The translations under genes and the position numbers were made by a program. Below the pieces are notes generated by a model that did not search any database, had not been told where the DNA came from, and saw only the letters and a program-made list of their open reading frames with translations. This document shows positions 39,151 through 51,200 of a DNA stretch of 64,000 nt, one piece after another (the stretch's first letter is position 1; every line of letters begins with the position of its first letter). The DNA comes from Odiellus spinosus (Eukaryota > Arthropoda > Arachnida > Opiliones > Phalangiidae): the NCBI GenBank assembly GCA_963920705.1, contig OY987239.1, positions 6,191,871 to 6,255,870 of the forward strand, read 5' to 3'.

Positions 39151-40285
39151 GGGTAGGGTCGCGTAATTCTGAACGCTTTTTAGGAAATCTAAGATCAGGA
39201 TTGCTATGGAATTTTTACCGACGAAGTTAAGTATCTAATATCAAGTCTGAATAGTCGCGGACCCGTTCCGCTAGTTTTCATCATTCCATGACGCGTACTT
39301 TTGTGTAGACGCGGTTTTAAAGACACCAGTAGCGGCTTCTAATTCTGAACGAACGAGTCTAATTCGAACGCCCCGATCCAAATTCTGAACACACGCTTGC
39401 TTCTCATTCTCAACTATCTTATAATACGTAAGGGAAAGGCGGAATTAGCGCGATCGAGCAGGTATTTGGGAAGTTATCGACGATTTAAAAGTTTTGCATT
39501 GCTTTGGCATAAAGGAATCCTCTTTTCGAAGGAAATCGTCGATAACTTCGCAAATACTGGCTCGAGCGCGCTAATTCCGCTTGTCCCCAGTTAAATTCGG
39601 CCAAGGAATCCATTGGTGGAACCTTAAGCAATTTTTGGGATTTTTTCGTATATTTTAGCGCGCCGTTAATAAATAGAAGTTCTTAGATATATTTTGAATT
39701 TACGTTTTCGCGAAGAATTTGTGGACAAATTCTCGGTTTGAGAAGTTTATTTTTGAGCGGAAAACTCAAACTTTACGAAAAAATCGAGCGCGTAAGCCCG
39801 GGATTTTTCCGAAGCTCGTAAAAGCTTGTTTCCCGGACCCTAAAGGGAAACATTCCCTTAAAAACGGTCTAATTAAATACGCTAATTATCACGGTTATCT
39901 AATTAGGGTAGTATCTTCTCCGGATCTTTTCCTAGAGAGCTGAACCTAGAGAGCTCCTTCTTTGTCTACAAAATGAGCTCTTCCATCTTTAAATAGACCT
40001 TACTAAAATTAAATTATACATTTTTAAATGAAAGTGTTCACAAATAGAAGCCTTCAAATTTAAAAATTTCGAAAATGGCGATTATAAAATATGTATTTTT
40101 ACTGTCGGTGTAATTAGGGTCGTATCTTCTCCGTGTCTTTTCCTAAAGTGTTGAACCTGTGTTATGCGAGTAGCCCCATTTTTAATCAACAAAATGAGCT
40201 CTTCCATCTTTAAATAATCCAACCAAAATTAAGTAATACATTTTTAAATGAAAGTGCTCAGAAATAGAAGCGTTCAGAATTAGGC
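39151..40285. mobile_element. Family E element, copy 2
   Basis: Left end TAGGGTAGGGTCGCGTAATTC, right end CGTTCAGAATTAGGC. It keeps a shortened form of the internal hairpin (GGCGGAATTAGCGCGATCGA at about 39430 and CTCGAGCGCGCTAATTCCGC at about 39565). It is more decayed than the copy at 15592. Confidence 0.75.
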
Positions 40286-40795
40286 TATTAAAGATTGCGT
40301 TTCTAGGAGGCTATGGTAATATAAACTAAAACTATACTATACACGAGCACGCGGGATTTTTGCGAGAGCGCCTATTGGTCGGATAATCGACGCGGAAATT
40401 GAAACGCAGGGGCTCTTTGCTCTTTTGGGAGCAGACAACTAAGCCCATTCAAAACTTTTCTATCATGTTTAAGAGTTGATATTTTTCTTAGTTTTTCGAT
40501 AACGTATATTCGGAAAAACGTGAATTCGAGAAAGTATTCATTTAGCCTTTTACTTTGATTGTAATAACGGGGAGAGACATAACACCCATACTGTAGGATG
40601 TATTTATCATATAAGATAAAACCAGGCTGCGGCTATTGATAAAGAATATCATTTTTGAACGTTAATAATCAGAAGTAAAATTATTAAGCATAAGTACGCC
40701 AATAAAGCTGACAATATCTGACGAGAAATGATTTTAATGTCGTCCGCTTTTTCTTAAGTTTCCCACCATCAGCACGCAATGCGGCTTGAAAAATC

Positions 40796-41041
40796 TCCTG
40801 ACAAAAGTTAGTAAAAAGAAAGGTTAAGCAGACTTTGCCAAGCCACGTGACTGTTGGAATCCAGCGCGGCTCTTTGTATCTCCACTGACAACTGATTAAT
40901 AGATGATGTACCGTATTGAATAAGAAGTGCTGCCATCTATTTAGTTGTCAGCGCTCTGGAAATCAAGCCCTGATTTCAGACAGTCACGTGGTTTGGCAGA
41001 GTTTGATTTTAAGCCGTCTCTTTACTAACCTTGACTCAGTC
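40796..41041. mobile_element. MITE family H, copy 2
   Basis: Same palindrome and same relative position as 27391-27646, upstream of gene C exon 1. Confidence 0.78.
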
Positions 41042-41296
41042 CATACCATAGTTAAATATGCGGTAAAAAAAGATCATGACACATTTTTTAATGGCATACT
41101 TACGTTTAAAAATTGAACTTACGGCTCTATGTAGTTTCGTTTATCGTTTCGAGGGGAAGTTAAGACTACGGAAAAGGAGCTATCATTTTATTCAAATAGT
41201 TCCTCGTAAAGGAGAAAGAGAAATTAAATGCGAAATTTATTCGTTTATAAACCATTAAATGCTGGTTTAAGGTTTCATTGTCTTCAAGCTGCAAAC

Positions 41297-44200
41297 ATGA
41301 TAGGTTTTCGGTTTGTGGGTCTACAATTTTGTTTCATCGTGGTGATCTCTTTCATAGTAGGTTTCCCGAAAATGACGACGGCTGAAGACGGTACGATTCA
41401 ATATTTTATCTTGATTCAAAGGACATTGTCTCCGACTATAATTTTTACTCGAAATTTATAGCTCCGGAAGCTGTTAGTTCACTGAGTGCGTATTTCGACG
41501 AGCCCTCCAAGTCAATATTCGTCAACTGGACGAAACCGTCGAAGACAAACGGAATGCTTCGCGGTTACAGCATCAAGTTGGTTCACCAAAAGTGGCGACA
41601 TCCGTGCTTAGTTCCAGTCCCCGAAATCGCCTTCAACGTTTCCAGCGAAGTTAACAGCGTAGTTTTCAACTCAACCCAAGTCAAGTTCTCTTCGTCTTAT
41701 CTAGTTAAGGTGGCGGCCATCACAGTTGAGAAGGGACCCGAGTTGATGAAAGCCATTTTAACTCCAGAATCAAGTTAATTTTTCAATTATTTCTAAAATT
41801 AATTAAGCGTGGTTGAAACTATACATTTTTATCTAATATTATTATATGAATGAAATTTGAAATGGAATAGATATAGGGTGATACGCGACTAAATTGAAAA
41901 AAAAAAAAAAAAAATTGAAAGCGCATAGAAATGTTGCGAGATATATTTTGAAATTAACCCCACAAGTGACGCCGCGCGTGCTTTTGTAAAATGAATATAA
42001 TCGAGGCTGCGTTCAGTAACGCTCAACGGGAAGAATCCGGTTTTTAGGAAATAATTTTCCGTTGAGTACGCTACTTCATAAGTTGTTGAACGAATTTTTT
42101 GATACGTTGTAAAGAGGCGGTTATAACCTCGTGGAGTCGATGCAAAGGCTTACGTAATTATAGCTAATAGCGATCGAATCTAACCATAAAATACAAATCA
42201 AGCTTTCGATATCACATAATTTGAAACAACTAAATCTCACTCATCAAAATATGTTATAATTTCGGTTATAACAAGAATCCATTCAGGTTCCATAAGAATT
42301 TGGGAGGGCCGCGATTCAATAACCATCCTCCCAAACTTTGTAGCAAAAGTTCGTCCGCTTCGAATCGATTTTTCAAGTAAATCGCTCCTGACATCTATTA
42401 TTAACCCGCGTCACTAACGACCTTGACATAATATTTTGGGTAATAAAAATGGAGCCGACCGAAAAAAAGATCTAAGCGTACAAATGTTCCGAAAATTGCG
42501 GACGAACTTTTGTTACAAAGTTTGGGAGGATGGTACCAGAGGCTAAAGCTATGCTCCCATATTCTTATGGAACCTGAATGGATTCTTGGTTATAATCTAT
42601 ACCGCTTAAATAGAACTCGTTAAATTTGATATCAATATATCAGAACTCCCGCTATTCCTACGTCATCATACCGTTGCTCAATGAAAAAACCATCTATTTA
42701 AGACGCTGACTTCGTTGAGCGTCCGCTGATCAACGTGACGTAAAACCGGAAGTGAGAAAAAATCGTACAGTAAAAAAATCGCTCAGAGATGAGCTCAACG
42801 CTGAGACCGTTGAGCGTTACTGAACGCAGCCCGAGATTAGGACACGTGGAAATTCGCACGCTTATCTTGAAATTGCAATTGTGGCGGGAAATATAAAATC
42901 GCGCCAAAATTAACCACTCCCCTTTTCTGGAAATTCAAATTTCTGTCTCTCGAAAGAAAAAGATAAAAAACACTAATTTCAAATCCTCTTTACGAGAAAA
43001 TAATCGAATATTTGTTGAATTAAATTTTGTATAGGCGATTTGTAGACGCGTGGCACCCTTTAAGTACTAAATTAAGTTGAATATTATCTATTTTGTACAA
43101 AAATATATCCATGAATTAGTACCGGAAGCTGGTCCGAAAAATCTCACCGTTACTAGAGTTACTAGTACGGGTTACACTATAGAATGGGAAGCTCCAGACT
43201 GCGCCGTATCGAACGGACACATCACCTTCAACATGACCAGTTATGGAGTACCAAGCGAAAGCGAATACACCTCAACCTCCATCGACTACACCGACCTAAC
43301 CCCTAACACGGAGTACGAGGATACAATCATCGCTTGCACGACCGCTGGCTGCGGAAAACTGACCGCCTCGATCAAAGTTACCACTCTCGCCTCGAGTAAG
43401 TCAACGCGCGATTGAGAATATATTTTCGAAAGGGCCTAGCCGGATAAGATAGTGAAAATTGCCTTTGAACGAATCGAAACAAAAAAATAGTCCCATAATG
43501 AGCATGACTAATGGTGGTCATGTGCAAATTTTCAGCTCAAATCTTATGGGCTTAGGTTCATTTGCTCGACTTCCAATTGATCGACAAGAAGTCCGTTTGA
43601 TCGACTACCGTTTGATCGACTCCCATTTGATCGACTCCCATTTGATCGACTCCCATTTGATCGACAAGCCATTCCAATTGATCGACAGCCCAGTTTTTTA
43701 GCGAGTAACGAGTATAGGTCAAAGTTTTTTTGCAAGAAACTATTAAAGGTTAAATTATGGTATAAAAATAAGAACTAACTTAGGTTAGATTGGTTAGGTT
43801 AGGTTAGTTAGGTTAGGTTGGTTAATCTATTTATAATCGTTATTACGAAGTTGACAAATTGGGAAACGATCAAATGCACCCTTTGTTATCGGTAATTTGG
43901 GATTAGGCATCAATCATTTGATCCCTTTGTCGATCGTTTGGGAGTCGATCAAGTGGACCCTTTGTCGATCATTTGGGAGTCGATCAATTGTGAGTCGATC
44001 ATTTGGGTGTCGATCAAGTGGACCTCTTGTCGATCATTTGGGAGTCGATCAAGTGGACCCAAATCATATTATGTGTCTTTTCGTTTTTTGGCGATATCTT
44101 GACGAAATTTTCACCAAATCGAATATACTGTTTTTTAAATTAAAGGTCTCTGGAAGCCCTACAAGGTGTTTTTTTTTTTTTAACATTCACGCTCAAAATC

Positions 44201-45203
44201 AAATTTTTTACAAGCGTTTTAAAATTTGAAAATTTATTTAAAACAAAAAATATGGCCCTCTCGCAAAAAATATAATGTGCATTTTGGGTCAAAGTTGACC
44301 CCTGAATTTTTTCAGATTTTTAAAATTGGTGGAACAATGTCATAAAAAATTAAAACTGAATTTTCGGCCATATTTTAAATACGAGACGGGCATACGTATA
44401 TTTATCATTTATTCATAGGAAGGCGGGTTTTCACGCGCCAAACTTTTTCATGGGACTTTTTTTTTGTTTCAATTCGTTCAAAGGCAATTTTCACTATCTT
44501 ATCTTATCCGGCTACGCCCTTGGTAATAACTCAACTGCTTATAATGAAATGTTTCTTATAGAACCGAGGCCTGGTCCTCCGAGGGATTTGACGGTTTACA
44601 GCGTAACAATTAACTCTCTGTCGGTTACGTGGTTGCCTCCTATTTCATCCCCGAGTAAAGTCACGCAGTACAGAATAACGTTCGTAAAAAATCCCCCAGC
44701 GAAATCAAGCACAAATTTATATGACGAAAATGAAGTCGAGAAACTGCAATGCAAGAACTCCAAACTAAGACGCGACCGACTGTGTCACACCATCAATATT
44801 AACTTGGAGCCCAGGACCGATTATGACATATATGTAAGTGGAATCTAAGAGTATCGGACTGACTGTTTTCCCATTGAAATAGGGTTTCCCGCTTTCAGGC
44901 CGTTAGTTCACTGCCTTCTGTAATACTAGGCCACGAAATGCCAACTACAACCTTTTTTTTCTTGACATTTTTAATTTGCAATTTGTTCGAGATAGATGTC
45001 ACTTTCCTGATTAAAGAATTCAAGACTAGTTTTAAACATTGTTTATTTTATTAAGATGATTACTAAACTCGTACATAGTATATCGGTAACTGCGAGGCAC
45101 CCTTATTATTATTGCTTATATATATCTATCTGTAATCTAATCTATTTTCTTATCACACACACCTAGGCCTATTTAGGACTAGGTCTACTAGGTCTACTAT
45201 GAC

Positions 45204-45239
<36 letters not shown>

Positions 45240-48200
45240 GGTATACAAATGTAGGGCGTTGGTTTCTTTGAAACTCTGCCGCTTCTTGTGACTTGTTGAT
45301 TGAGTGCATCATTGTGCTTGTTAGTCTGCGAGTGGGTGCTTTTTCCTCGCTGTATCGGGCTTTTTACTGCTTCCGCGTATGTGGTTTGCATGGATGACTT
45401 TGTTGCGTGGTTTGTTTTCCTGTTTTCCAGCTCCGGACTTGATTGATACGTCTTGCCGTCGTTTACAGCTGGTACGCGGATGGATACTATGGGCTGTTGT
45501 GTTGGTCGACTGGCAACAGGAACTCGAATGACAAGCATGGGATCTGATCTTTTCGCTGACTGTTTTGCTGGTTTTGGTTGATTTGCCTTCGGATTTTCGT
45601 TGATAGTAGCTCCAGTTTTCGTTTCATTCTCCAGGCGTAAATGTATTCTTGTTCTTCTATATAAGTGACCATTTTCCGAGCGTATAATGAAGGAGTCGTA
45701 CTGGTCTTTCTCTTGAATTACCGCCTTGAGCCAGTGTCTTGGTCCTGCGAGATATCGAACTTTATCTCCAGACTTGAGTGCTGGCAGTGATTTGTTTGGT
45801 CTTTGATTAGCTTGCCGGACCATGTTCTGTTGTCTTCTTTCTAGTGCTTCTGTTATCTCACTAGTTGGATAATGAGGCTGTAGCGATGTTTGGTTCGTTG
45901 TCAGTGGCGTTCGTAATCTTCGACCCATTAAAATTTCTGCCGGCGATGGTAATTGCGCTTTGGGTGTAGTCCTATATTCTAGGAGCACCTCATTGAGTGT
46001 GTTTTTGGTCTTGGCCGCTTTGTCCAAGGGGTTTTTTAACGTTTGGACAGTTCTTTCTGCGAGGCCATTTGTTTTCGGGTGATACGGACTCGATGTGACA
46101 TGTTCTATGCTCCACTGGTGTAGAAACTCCTTAACGGCTGCTGAATTGTACGGAGGGCCGTTATCGCTAATGAGCTTTTGCGGGGCACCGTGCCTGGCTA
46201 TTTGAGACGCGAAGAATTTTATTACGGCCTGAGCTGTCGTTGATTTCATTTCTCGAACTTCTATGAATTTTGAATAGTAATCAACGAGTAGTATATAGTT
46301 GCGGCCTTGATGGTGAAATAGATCAGATGCGACTGTATTCCATGGTCCCAGCGGAATCGGCAATGGTTGGATTGGTGTTGCGCTGTTGGCTCTATCGTAC
46401 GTTCTGCATGTGCCGCAATGTTGTATATAATCCTTTATTTCTTTAGCCATATTTGGCCAATATACGTGAATACGCGCTTTTGCTAAGCATGCTGTGGTCC
46501 CCTGGTGTGTTGAATGTATTTGTTCCAATGTGTTGTTCTGCAACTTCTCTGGTACCACTAGTCGGTCGCCTCTGTACAATAATCCGTTTTCCGTGTGAAT
46601 TTCTTCTTGTATTGGCCAGTATAATAGGACATCTTTGTTTGTTATTTTGTATCTGTTTAGTGGCCAGCCCTCGGTGCTATATCGTATGATAGTTTGAAGC
46701 GTTTTATCCTTTAATGTTTCTGTGCGGAATTTCTCCTCTCTCTCGTTGGACATTGTTGTGAGACTAAACACCGTAGCGTTCGGACCTTCGAGGTAACTTG
46801 TGTCGTAGTGGCACTCCGGTAAAGGGGCCCTGGACAGAGTATCAGCCACGTATAGCTTGGATCCGGGTACGTATATTAGTGTAGGGTCATAGCGAGCTAG
46901 ACGTAATGTAAGGCGTTGAAGTCTTGGTGACATTAGATTGAATGGTTTTTTTATAACGGCGAGTAGTGGTCGGTGGTCCGTCTGAACAGTAATCGGCGCT
47001 CCAGCGATGTAGAAATGATAATGTTCGCATGCGAAGAGAACAGCTAGCAATTCCTTTTCTATCTGAGCGTAGCGTACTTGGGTCGTATTGAACGTCATGG
47101 AAGCATATTCAATGGGATGGTTATCCTGTAACAATACGGTTCCCACTCCGTGTTGGCTGGCGTCAACTGACAATGTGCATGGTAGCTTGTGGTTAAATAA
47201 TTTTAGTACTGGAGTTGACGATATGGCCATCTTCACATCGTCGTAAGCTCTTTGCAGATTGGCATCCCAATGATATTCTACCGTTGACTTTAGGATTGTG
47301 CGTAATATTGACGTTCGTTCCGAATAAGCTGGTATAAACTTGGCCAGGTAATTCACCATGCCCAAGAATCTTTGCAGGGCAGGTTTGTCCGGTGGAGGAG
47401 GCAAGTCCGTTATGGCTTTTATCTTTGCTGGGTCCGCTTGTAGACCCTTGTCACTGATAATATGTCCCAGGTACTTGATTTGAGGAACGGCCAACTGTAT
47501 TTTTGACATACTGAACGTCAATCCTTCTTGTCGAGCTCTTTCAAGCACTGCTACCAGTGCTTTATTGTGCGTTTCTATGTCTGGTCCGTGTATTACGAAG
47601 TCGTCCGTCGAGATTCTCACGTTTGTTATATCTCCGAATATCTTTTGCATGACTTCCTGGAATAGTTGGGATGCGATCGCTATGCCATATGGTAATCTCT
47701 TGAAACGATATCTGCCAAATGGAGTGGCAAACGTGCAGAGTCTTGAACTCGTCTTAGTTAGTTGAACTTGCCAAAAGGCACTTTGGGCATCTAATACGGT
47801 AAAGTATTTTGAGTTGGCTAGATCTACGTAAATTTCCTGAGTTGTTGGCATCGGAAATTCTGTTCTTAGTAGCGCCGCATTGCGATTTCTCGGGTCTAGA
47901 CAGATCCTGACTTTACTCTTGGTTTGTTTTGATTGGTCTTCTTCATCGTCTGTTTCCATCATGTCTTGTTGCTTGCCTTTCCGGACTACCACCATTGGGT
48001 GTACCCAGTCTGACGGTTCATTGACGTTTTCAATGACATCGTTCTTCAACATTCGGTTTAATTCTTCCTGAACATCATTGCGAAGTTGAACTGGTAGTCT
48101 TCTAGGTGCGCATATCGTTGGATTGACGTGTGGTTTCAGACGAAGTTCGTGTTTACCGGGAAGCTTTCCTATTTTGTTGAAGACATCCTGGAACGTTTTA

Positions 48201-51200
48201 ATGATTTCTTGCGGCTGTAGGTGAATAAGGCTTTTATCGTTCTTAGTTTGTTTACGTTCTGGCTCTGAAGTTGGTTCTGTTGTGCTTGACCGTGTTTCCT
48301 TTATGGTGGTGGCATCAATTTGTTTCTGGATGCTACGAATATTGTGAGGTAGTCGGGCTATCAGCCCAAGCGTTGATGATAATTTTCCACTCAAAATTGG
48401 CGTTGCGTATGTTGGTGTTACATAGAAGGGGCTGATTGTAGTTGCTACTTCTGAGGAACATTGTAGGGAAACCATTCCCATGACTGTAACGGCATGTCCA
48501 GAGTAAGCTCGGATACTGTGGAGCGGTTTCATCAAAGGTGGCGCATCTGGATAGCGTCGATAATAGTCCATGGGTATTACGTTCACTTGTGACCCCGTGT
48601 CTATTTTAAAAGTTATGTTTTGATTAGCTACGTTGATAGTCGCTTGCCAAGTGGCATCGTCCCTAGCTCTCGTGATGTTGTCGGGTCCGTCGGGTATAGT
48701 AGTGTACAGTGTCAAGGAATTGAGATACAGGGATTCCAATGATGTCTCGTAACCTTCTTGCACTGTGCTGTTGTTAGTTTGGTAATCTTCGTGAGATACG
48801 AATTCGTTTTGGGTGGGCGCATATGGTTCCCATATATCTTCGGCTGTTGCCTGTATTGGTAACTCCTCTAGTGCACGAATTGAACGACACACCGATGCCC
48901 AATGGCTCATTCCTCCGCATGATCGGCAACGGGCACCTTCTGCTGGACACTGGTTATATGGATGTGATAATCCGCATCGGTTGCATTTCTGATTGGATGA
49001 ATTGCGGTCTCGGTAACCAAGTGATCTAGCTCGTGGCCTTGCTTGGTATTGTTGATTTCCTGGATATCTACGTGTCTCGCTTGCTGCTCGAGGTCTGTGC
49101 GTTTTGAGAAATGGTCTGTTCTGATGTTGGCTTCGTGAGCGATAGTTGTTATAATTCACCAGGGCATCTAGTGATTCCGTTGTTCCATGTGTTATATGAG
49201 TGTGGACCTCGGACATCCGTTGTAAGTGTTCCGTTGATGTTTCTTCTGCCTGGCAAATTGCTATGGCTTCTTCAAGAGGGAGATCATCTATTTGAAGCAT
49301 TTTCTTACGAGCCTCTGGTGATTTTGTGCCGATGAGAATGATTGTAGCAGTGATTGAATCTTGCAGTCCACCCAGTGAACAGGCTGGGGCTAGAGTCTTC
49401 AGTTCCGTAAAGAATTGGTCGAACGTTTGATGCTTCAACTGTTTCGTTGTAAAAAATCGATATCGTGAATAGTTGATACTCCTGTATGGTTTGTAGTAGT
49501 TGTCAAAAGCTTCCAATATGAGCGTGAGCGGTGATTTCGTTGCGTCGGTACCTATCTTCAGTGTTTTATAAATTCGCATGCCTTCGTTCCCAAGTACGTG
49601 TAGGAAAACGCTTTTTTGATGATCGTCCTCCTCTTTATTAAGTTTCGTGGCGGCAGCGAATATCGTATACCTTTCCTTGTATTCTTGCCATGATAGGGCT
49701 GGGTTATTACCCGGCGTGAAAGGTTCTGGTGGACGCAATGTTGTCATCTTCTTCGGTTCCGCTTCCTGGCGTAGGGGTTGTTTATCCAACTACTTCTGGC
49801 ACCATGTTATAGTTGTTTAAAGAATTCATGACTAGTTTTAAACATTGTTTATTTTATTAAGATGATTACTAAACTCGTACATAGTATATCGGTAACTGCG
49901 AGGCACCCTTATTATTATTGCTTATATATATCTATCTGTAATCTAATCTATTTTCTTATCACACACACCTAGGCCTATTTAGGCCTAGGTCTACTAGGTC
50001 TACTATGACAGCCAAGAGCCAATTAGATAAGGCTCTATCGAAGTAAGATCGTAGAACTCCTAGCGACATCTAGGTGATAACGTAGAGATCTTGATTTAAA
50101 TTTACGATTTGATTTAGAAGTTGCTTTTAATGTAAATATTTAAAAATCACTGTTTCATTATTTTAATTAAATCCTAATTAATTTATTCTCCATTATTAAC
50201 CTAAAGTTCGTATCTATTTTTCAATTTTCGGCCTACATTTGAATTTCCCGCTTTTTTTTAACCTGAAAAAAGCGACGTCTAAAAATATTTTTGAAATCGG
50301 TAACGCCACCCCCTTGCTTTCCCTACGGATAGGCATAGTATTAAAGAAGGCAGTGGTTAGTTACTAGCTTTCCCGGCGTTTTCCCCTCGTTCTGGTGGTA
50401 CATTCTAGCGCGCACTAGTTTGGCGCAGATCGTGAACTCGTCATCTATTTGTAAGAGTTGAGAATTCGTGATCACGTGACGCGCGTAGCCAACGCAACTA
50501 GATGTCTCTCCCTGCCTCAAACTTGAGATTCAGAACAGGCAATTTAACTCTCCTTCACACCTATATCCTCATAGGTGGAATAACGAAAACAGCATAATTT
50601 ATGAAATATATTTATAACCATGTTAAAATTCATGTCGCGCAGGTCACAGCCATCGACGACAAGGGAGAAGAAAGTATAACAAATGACGCCCATGTTGCGG
50701 GAAAGACCGAAGAATTGAGTGAGTGATGTCTTATTTAATCAAGAAAAAATCGGAATTAGTTTACGTTATTAATAAAAGGGGTGACCGTTGACTGTCGTTG
50801 TTTTAGGGGAAATGCAATCTAACTTTAGCCTTTAATGAGGACTAGTTCAAAAATTACAAACTACTATTAACAGAAGTAGATGAAACCTTCCTTTGAAGTC
50901 TACTACTCTAATGTTCGATAGAGCGCTCCTCTCTGTATGGGTAAAATTCCCAATTTTACGAGTTAGAAGGGGTCCTACTTCATCCGGGCCTCTGTCTACG
51001 GAAAATTGGAAATTCTCTCTCTCCACAAACGACGACGTTTTTTGGACGAACTCCAAGACTGCTAGAGATATTCGCTCGACGAACTCCCGCTCCGAAAATA
51101 TATACCGTTAGGAGGCGTACGAATCGCGCCTTTTGAGAATAACCCATACAGAGAGGGGTAGACAAGACCCGGGAGTAATAGACTTCAAAGGAGGGTTTCA

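Larger units (their letters stand above)
45011..50010 (-). mobile_element. Ty3/gypsy-type LTR retrotransposon, 5.0 kb
   Basis: Left LTR 45011-45204 (outer end truncated), right LTR 49805-50010, differing at very few positions over the shared 190 bp. On the minus strand the LTR runs TGTCATAG...CTATAACA. It is followed at once by a tRNA primer site starting TGGTGCCAGAAG, then one long gag-pol frame, then an A-rich polypurine tract of about 30 bases before the 3' LTR. No envelope gene is seen. No target duplication can be shown because the left junction is damaged. Confidence 0.93.
44909..50355. mobile_element. MITE family D, copy 2, split by the retrotransposon
   Basis: Left end CACTGCCTTCTGTAATAC at 44909, right end GAAGGCAGTG at 50355, flanked by the 7-bp direct repeat GTTAGTT (44902-44908, 50356-50362). 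The MITE halves are 44909-45010 and 50011-50355. About 30 bp present in copy 1 are missing at the left junction with the retrotransposon. Confidence 0.87.

Noticed and set aside
44450-44848. Start of a separate small gene at 44450
   Set aside because: From 44562 it is exon 4 of gene C with an AG acceptor; the upstream part is intron.
46453-49335. Several plus-strand frames of 60-78 codons
   Set aside because: They are shadows of the retrotransposon gag-pol frame on the minus strand.
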